From Prorocentrum cordatum (taxonomy: Eukaryota > Sar > Dinophyceae > Prorocentrales > Prorocentraceae), in the NCBI GenBank assembly GCA_963575745.1, contig CAUYUJ010015730.1, forward strand, positions 64,001 to 100,000: a stretch of DNA of 36,000 nt, read 5' to 3'. Position 1 is the stretch's first letter, and each line of letters opens with the position of its first letter. Below are positions 31,361 to 36,000 of this stretch, piece by piece. The notes beneath the pieces were generated by a model that saw only the letters and a program-made list of their open reading frames with translations, was not told the DNA's origin and did no database searches. The translations under genes and the position numbers were made by a program.

Positions 31361-31470
31361 GCGCTGTGGTGCATGCGGGTTCGGCGGTGTGCGCAGGCGC
31401 TGCGGTGAACGCGGCTGCTGTGGTGCACGGAGGCACTGTGGTGCACGCAAGCACCGTGGTTCACGCGCGC
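31361..31470 (+). repeat. 18-bp repeat GCTGTGGTGCACGC
   Basis: Six units of about 18 bases read as AVVHAGS-like peptide repeats in one + frame. A looser patch of the same type is at 31640-31775. The frame is short and has no splice support. Confidence 0.65.
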
Positions 31471-31775
31471 AGCATGCATCGGGACAGGCAATGCGGTGCA
31501 GATTTGACAATGTTCGTGTTACTCTGTGTCCGTGGAGGCGGTAGAAGCAGAGTACTGTAGCAGTCTTGACAATGCCAAGTAGATGTAGTACCACGGCGGC
31601 AGCAGCCACCAGCACATAATAATGTTCGAAGGAGGGTGTGGGGTGGGAAAAAGCGCTTTGGTGCACGATGGTGCACGTACGCATTGCGCATTACAGAAGC
31701 GATGTGGTGTACACGCGGCTGCGGCGGTGCATTCTGTGCTGCGCACGGTGGTGCTTGCTGCGATGCAGGCAGGAG

Positions 31776-32045
31776 CTGTGGTGCTGGAGCCAAGCGGCGG
31801 GGGGGGGTGGGGCGTAACGTTCTGCCCCCGCCCCGTCCCGCCGAAACGCCCGCTATGGCTGGCCGCGAATCATCAAGTCCGCCCGCTCGCAGGGGATCTG
31901 CGATCGAGGTTTCAAGCGCTGGGAGCCTCTCCTGGGCCTCCACGCCTGGACGCAGCAAGAACAATTGTCCGAAGTAACGTCTTGGAGGGCTCGTCCTCGC
32001 CGTTGCCGTCGATCTTTCTGTCTAGATGGCACGTCAATCGCTGGT
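31776..32045. other. intron 5, mixed sequence
   Basis: No repeat or gene was recognised. Confidence 0.3.
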
Positions 32046-32087
32046 CGTCAGTCGTCAGTCGTCGTCGTCGCCGCCGCCGCCGTCGTA

Positions 32088-32152
<65 letters not shown>

Positions 32153-32190
32153 TAGCGTCAGCGTCGTCGTCGTCGTCGTCGTCGTCGGTT
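32046..32190 (+). repeat. GTC microsatellite
   Basis: Nearly pure TCG triplets at 32088-32150, with variants on either side. Confidence 0.88.
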
Positions 32191-32339
32191 GTCTGGGTTC
32201 GAGGATCCAGAGCCGAGGTTGTTGGACATGTTTGGAGCTTCCGCCTCTGGAACCTTCGGTGGCGCTCCCTATGGGGCCACGAAGCGTGTGAGTGGTGAGC
32301 CGAAACTGTGTGGGGCGCACGCATGCGAACGAGGACGAG

Positions 32340-33090
32340 GAGAGGAGGAGGAGGAGGAGGACCACCAATGTAAACCCAAGATTCACCAACGATGTTGGAC
32401 TAAACCCTCCCCCCAAGCTCCCTTTGTCATAGGCCCCTACAGCGGTTCATTGCCACAGGGACCTGCCTCGTTGGAAGACAACCGTTTTCAGACCCTGGAG
32501 AGCATGCCAGAACATTGTTCTCGGGATTCCAACGCCACGGATCAAGCTGAGTGTTGCGTCTTCACGTTCTTGAATCGTGCCACAACGCCGTTCCTGGCAC
32601 CCTCATAGTCGTGAATCTTTCCGAAACGCAATTCCTGGTACGTCGATCATGGGAATCCGCGAAACGTTCTGCATTTGTCAGACGAATGTGCGCGGCGCTA
32701 AGGCGAGAGCCACATTTTGAAAAGGAATCGCCCTCAATCCGTGAAACTCTTTGCTAATTTTGAAAATGAGTATGCGCGGCGGTAAGGCGAGAGCCAGATT
32801 TTGAAATCGACTTGTCCTCAATTCGTGAAGCTCTTGCACATGTTGACGACGAATGTGCGCGGCGCTAAGGCGAGAGCCACATGTTGAATACCACCCGCCC
32901 TCCATCTGTGAAGCTGTTGCCATTTCTTAAGCTGCAGGGCCACAAGTGATGAGGAAGTCTCAGGCCAAATGCCCGGCCCGCCCTTAGAAAAGGGCCCTGG
33001 TGTGCGACAGGGAGAAGTTGTTTATATGGAGGAGGAGAAGGAGGAGGAGGAGAAGGAGGAGGAGGAGAAGGAGGAGGAGGAGGAAGAAGA
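32340..33090 (+). repeat. composite repeat C
   Basis: GAG triplets (32340-32362) lead to GTAAACCCAAGATTCACC, then GCCTCGTTGGAAGACAAC and ACATTGTTCTCGGGATT (32370-32540). Three tandem units near 83 bases follow (32660-32930), then the tail GAGGAAGTCTCAGGCC with GGGAGAAGTTGTTTA (32951-33026) and a GAG tract to 33090. Order and sequence match copy B closely. The candidate exon E6 starts 39 bases after it. Confidence 0.8.
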
Positions 33091-33128
33091 GGATTCGCTG
33101 AGGATTCGTTCGCTGTCGGTTTGTCGAG

Positions 33129-33187
33129 GCGGCCGAGGGCGCGGCGACGAAGCCTTACGAGGCACCCGTCATCCCAGACCTGTCCTG
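33129..33187 (+). CDS. candidate exon E6, possibly NOT1
   Basis: This is a possible exon of 59 bases. It reads AAEGAATKPYEAPVIPDLS and ends on a split codon (TG). The acceptor is CGAG at 33125-33128 and the donor is a good GTCAGT at 33188. Its frame is phase 0 at the start, as E5 requires. The peptide is balanced and unlike the repeats around it. Its setting resembles other NOT1 exons: it lies just after the GAG tract that ends composite repeat C. I did not recognise the peptide as a NOT1 motif. It could be a lineage-specific loop of NOT1, an exon of another gene, or chance. Confidence 0.35.
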
Positions 33188-33229
33188 GTCAGTCGAGGGC
33201 CTCAGAGAGTCTGATTAGTGGTGGGGTGC

Positions 33230-33400
33230 TCACCTTGCCACAAACGGTTTCAACGCCCTGCTAGGACTCTAGGATTACCCCCAGGGCAAGTGGAAAACAC
33301 ACCCGTCCATCGGTCCCCGGCGTACCTGGCACACCTCCGACAGAATATTACTCTTGGCAGGCGCACGGTCTGGTGGCATTCGGCTTGGGCCCTCTGGATC
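33230..33400 (-). pseudogene. Cys-rich C-terminal tail of the retroelement
   Basis: In yet another frame this reads FCRRCARYAGDR then GVFSTCPG. The CxxC pair followed by a later C resembles the zinc-binding tail found after RNase H in such elements. G-rich tracts (33415-33440, 33505-33520) interrupt the link to RNase H. Confidence 0.5.
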
Positions 33401-33559
33401 CGTCCTCCGAGCTCCCCGGGGGGCGCGGGGGGGGGGACCACGGGGCCAGGTGGGGGCTGTGGAGGGCCCGACGGGTCCTCCACTCCCCCACTAGGCGTCG
33501 GGGGGTGGGGGGACGGGGACGACCTTGGGCCCCACGGGGCCCAGGGCTCTCGGAGGTGT

Positions 33560-34120
33560 CCTCGATCCCATGGCCGAGGACCCCGACGTGTGCGGCGAAT
33601 TCCAGGATGTCTGAAACCAACCTTGATCTCTGGATGTATGTGGCCCTGTGCCAGGCCTCATGTTGATTCATCAGCGCCCCCCGCTTTGCGTGGGCATCTG
33701 CTGGAGTGTCCCTTACGAAAAGCTGAGGCCCCATCAGAGCCCTTTGCGCCCTGGTGGCATGTGCTTTGACTTTGTGCAACGTGATTCCGTGCGGCCATAT
33801 CCCTCCATGTTCTGCTACGAGCGTCCAACATCGCAGCCAGACCTCCAAAGGCGCGGGTGCCATCATGACTCGCCGTCCCGTCTTGGGCCCGAAGCGGCCG
33901 CAAGCTTCCAGCACCTGCCTCGGGGCGGTGGGCCGCGGCCTGCACTCCGCCCGCTCGAGAGCGGTGGGCGGCTGCGGCCACGGGGCACGGCCGCCCAGGG
34001 GGTCGCCCCAGACGCTCTCGCATCCCTTCGGCGCTGCCTCCGAGGCCTTATGCGGGTTCGCCAGCTCGTGGTTCCCCTCGCTGTCGGCCGCCTTGCCCGC
34101 CTGCGGCTGCCATGGCGCCG
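33560..34120 (-). pseudogene. retroelement RNase H domain, partial
   Basis: This reads GITLHKVKAHATR (about 33790-33752), then PADAHAKRGA (about 33706-33677). It is the typical end of a retroelement RNase H: a KVKAH motif with the conserved His, then the (N/D)xxAD region. It lies in a different frame from the linker upstream, so a frame change occurs near 34100. Upstream acidic motifs are not clear and the domain is probably incomplete. Confidence 0.68.
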
Positions 34121-34839
34121 CTCTCGCGCCCCCGCTCCCTGCGCTCCGTGCTTGACCACCCACTGCCGCCGCTGGGCGGCGGCCGCGCGGTGGACCATCT
34201 TCCAGTATCGCCTGCTGGCGAGGTCCAGCAGGGTGGCGATGTAGCCCAGGTAGTGCTGGGCGCCCTCGTCTATCTTGCTGAAGCGCATGTCCTTCAGCGT
34301 GCGCACGATGAGCGGCCAGCTGATCGTGTCCCATGTGATGTGAGCCGCCTGGGGCTCAGGGCTCCGCAGCTCGTCTCCTTCCAGCTCGCCGCCTTCTGGA
34401 GTCTCGTTCCCGTCGGTCGTCCGCCCAGGCGCCTGCGCCGCGAGCAGCGGGAGGACGATGTCGTGGCTGAGGAGGCCATCTGCCATGCGCGGGCCTCGCC
34501 TCCTGGTGCCCTCATCTGCCCTCGGTTGCCATGCTCGGGCGAGCGCCTGCAGCTGCCTCGGCCGCCGCGCCAGCCACTCGGCGCCCTCGGCCGACTGCTG
34601 CTGCTCCGCGGCCGCTGCGCAGGGCTTCGCCCTCTCGAAGTGGCCCAGGCGCTTGCTGAGGTCCTCGCCCTCGAAGCCGTGGTGCCTGTTGACGTGCTTC
34701 TCGTAGGCGGTCCCCAGCTCGCTCCGGTGCCCGTCGACGTGGCCCTGCGTGTACTCCCCGTTGCTCGCCAGCGGCCTTGGCCATCCCACTGGTTGCGTTG
34801 GGCATCCAGTCGGGCGCGTCAGTGGCCAGGGTTTCCGCT

Positions 34840-35640
34840 TCCGTAGCACGCAGATGTTGCTGGTGTCGTGGTGGCGCACGGGCACTGCCAGCTAGACTGG
34901 CAGGTGCGGCGCCGTGTTGTAGCCTTCCATTACCTGCACCTTGAGCCGCTCCGTCGCCAGGCCACGCGAGACGATGAACTAGTCTCGCACGCTGCTCTCG
35001 CCGTGTGGCCGCATGCAGGCGCCCGCGTTGGTGTCGCGCACGATGACCCCGTTCACCCTGCCGACGATCTCCGAGCTCTCGAGCACCTCGGGGCCCATGT
35101 TGAAGTCGCCCCCGATGATCCACTCCTGGAGCGCGTCCATGGCGGGGCCCCACTTCGCCGGGATGCGCTGGCTCCGCGCCGCGAGGCCCTCACTGTTCCG
35201 CATGTAGGCGGTCCCGCAGATGGGGCCCGTCCTGCTGCGGGCATCGACCCGGGCCACTGCGAGTCGACCCTTGGGCTCGCGCGGTCTGATGTCCCACTGG
35301 TTGATCCCCTTGCGCACGAAGTCCATGTTCCTGCTTCGTGCCGTTGCAGTCAAAACTCCTGCGCCGTGGCCTGAGTCGGTCTTCGCGCTGTTCACAACTC
35401 CTATGTGCCACCCCTGCTTGCGCATGCGTGTCTGGAACAACTCTAGCCGCGTGCCACTGGCATGCAGCTCTTGCCCCAGGACGATCTATGTCCTCGCGCC
35501 TGATCTGCATCATGGCGCGCTCCAGCGAGCCCACCGTGTTGGCGTTGACCGTGTACGCAGCCAGGCTCGCCGTCGGCCTCGGCGGTTGGTGCCGCCGCTA
35601 CCCTCGCGCGGGTAGCCAGTGCTTCTTGCTGACGGTGATC
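34840..35640 (-). pseudogene. retroelement endonuclease (EEP) domain, broken
   Basis: This has the exonuclease-endonuclease-phosphatase fold seen in non-LTR elements, which nicks target DNA. Visible motifs, in order: NANTVGSLERAMMQ (about 35562-35521), a frame change, then GQELHASGTRLELFQTRM with the catalytic Glu (about 35480), GHGAGVLTATA, GTAYMRN, and GGDFNMGPEVL with the catalytic Asp-Asn pair (about 35120-35090). A TAG at 34980-34982 replaces the usual Tyr before FIVSRGLA. The final motif reads APHLPV where the family has a DHxPV-like site, followed by another stop. A stop also lies before the domain, near 35605. Confidence 0.78.
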
Positions 35641-35790
35641 GCGCGGCCTGGCTGCAGCTCGCCAACCAGACACTGGAGAGCACCCACCTCCCTGCCGGTC
35701 CGCCCAGGAGTGACACCCGCGCCGATGAGGGCCTTGCCGACGTCGAGCTCGCTGGCCCCCGCCGCCTCGAGCTCGATGAGGTCCTCCTTT

Positions 35791-35983
35791 CGGGCCGAAC
35801 GAAAGGGGGGGATCGGGAAAGGGGGGGGTACGAAATCTGCTGCATGCAGCTGGTTTCGGCCCCGCCGCCGGGCCCAGTCCTCGATACATGGGCGCCTCCT
35901 GGCGCCGGGAGGCGCCGCGAAAATCAGCTACGTGAGCTGATTCCCAACCCCCCCCTTTGCTATCCCCCCCTTTCGCCCGACCC
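35791..35983. repeat. fold-back sequence with G-run arms
   Basis: The left arm (35791-35831: CGGGCCGAACGAAAG, a G7 run, GATCGGGAAA and a G8 run) pairs with the right arm (35944-35983). Inside lie two more palindromes: GGCGCCTCC/GGGAGGCGCC (about 35889-35914) and AATCAGCTACGTGAGCTGATT-like arms (35921-35941). Such nesting suggests a small fold-back transposon. Confidence 0.65.
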
Positions 35984-36000
35984 GATCCTTGGCCTCTCCG

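Larger units (their letters stand above)
33230..35790 (-). mobile_element. degraded non-LTR retroelement without reverse transcriptase
   Basis: Reading the minus strand from 35790 down, there is a leader with an acidic helix (DLIELEAAGASELDVG, about 35785-35738), an endonuclease domain, a linker, an RNase H domain, and a Cys-rich end. Stops and at least three frame changes break it. About 1 kb separates endonuclease from RNase H, too little for a full reverse transcriptase, and I see no (F/Y)xDD motif there. It lies antisense to NOT1, downstream of candidate exon E6. Ends are not sharply defined; a fold-back sequence borders the 5' end. Confidence 0.72.

Noticed and set aside
1-36000. CRISPR array, bacterial operon, rRNA or tRNA genes
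   Set aside because: Repeats are tandem without unique spacers, the coding sequence is split by introns, and no rRNA or tRNA structure was seen.

Overview
This is nuclear DNA of a eukaryote with very large, repeat-filled introns, most probably a dinoflagellate. Three things point there: short exons with at least one GC-AG intron, a broken non-LTR retroelement with an apurinic-type endonuclease domain, an RNase H domain and a Cys-rich tail, and an extreme load of trinucleotide microsatellites, GC-rich minisatellites and fold-back sequences. The species is not proven. I looked for relics of the dinoflagellate spliced leader and saw none.

The one ordinary gene I recognise is NOT1 (CNOT1), the scaffold of the CCR4-NOT deadenylase complex, on the + strand. 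Only its C-terminal NOT-homology region is here, cut into tiny exons: E1 563-634, E2 9350-9430, E3 12851-12910, E4 15422-15451 and E5 17053-17160. Joined, they form one open frame of 117 codons that follows the known NOT1 order without a gap. All junctions are phase 0. The introns are about 8.7, 3.4, 2.5 and 1.6 kb. A sixth piece at 33129-33187 is in the right phase and would follow a 16 kb intron, but I could not match it to NOT1. Exons before E1 and after the last one lie outside the window. Coding sequence is about 1% of the window.

Everything else is intron filling. Intron 1 (635-9349) holds two fold-back minisatellites, a four-copy higher-order repeat, a GGGCCC-rich block, and a pair of Mutator-like MITEs with 9-bp target duplications. 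Introns 2 and 4 and the end of intron 5 each carry a copy of a composite repeat (GAG tract, conserved about 170-bp module, about 83-bp tandem array, conserved tail) just before the next exon. Intron 3 holds an antisense, broken protein-like stretch (14480-15290) that I cannot name. Intron 5 (17161-33128) is nearly all tandem and inverted repeats. From 33230 to 35790 the minus strand carries the degraded retroelement, which has lost its reverse transcriptase and is bordered by a fold-back sequence at 35791-35983.

Many long open frames exist, but most are low-complexity reading of triplet repeats and I do not call them genes.
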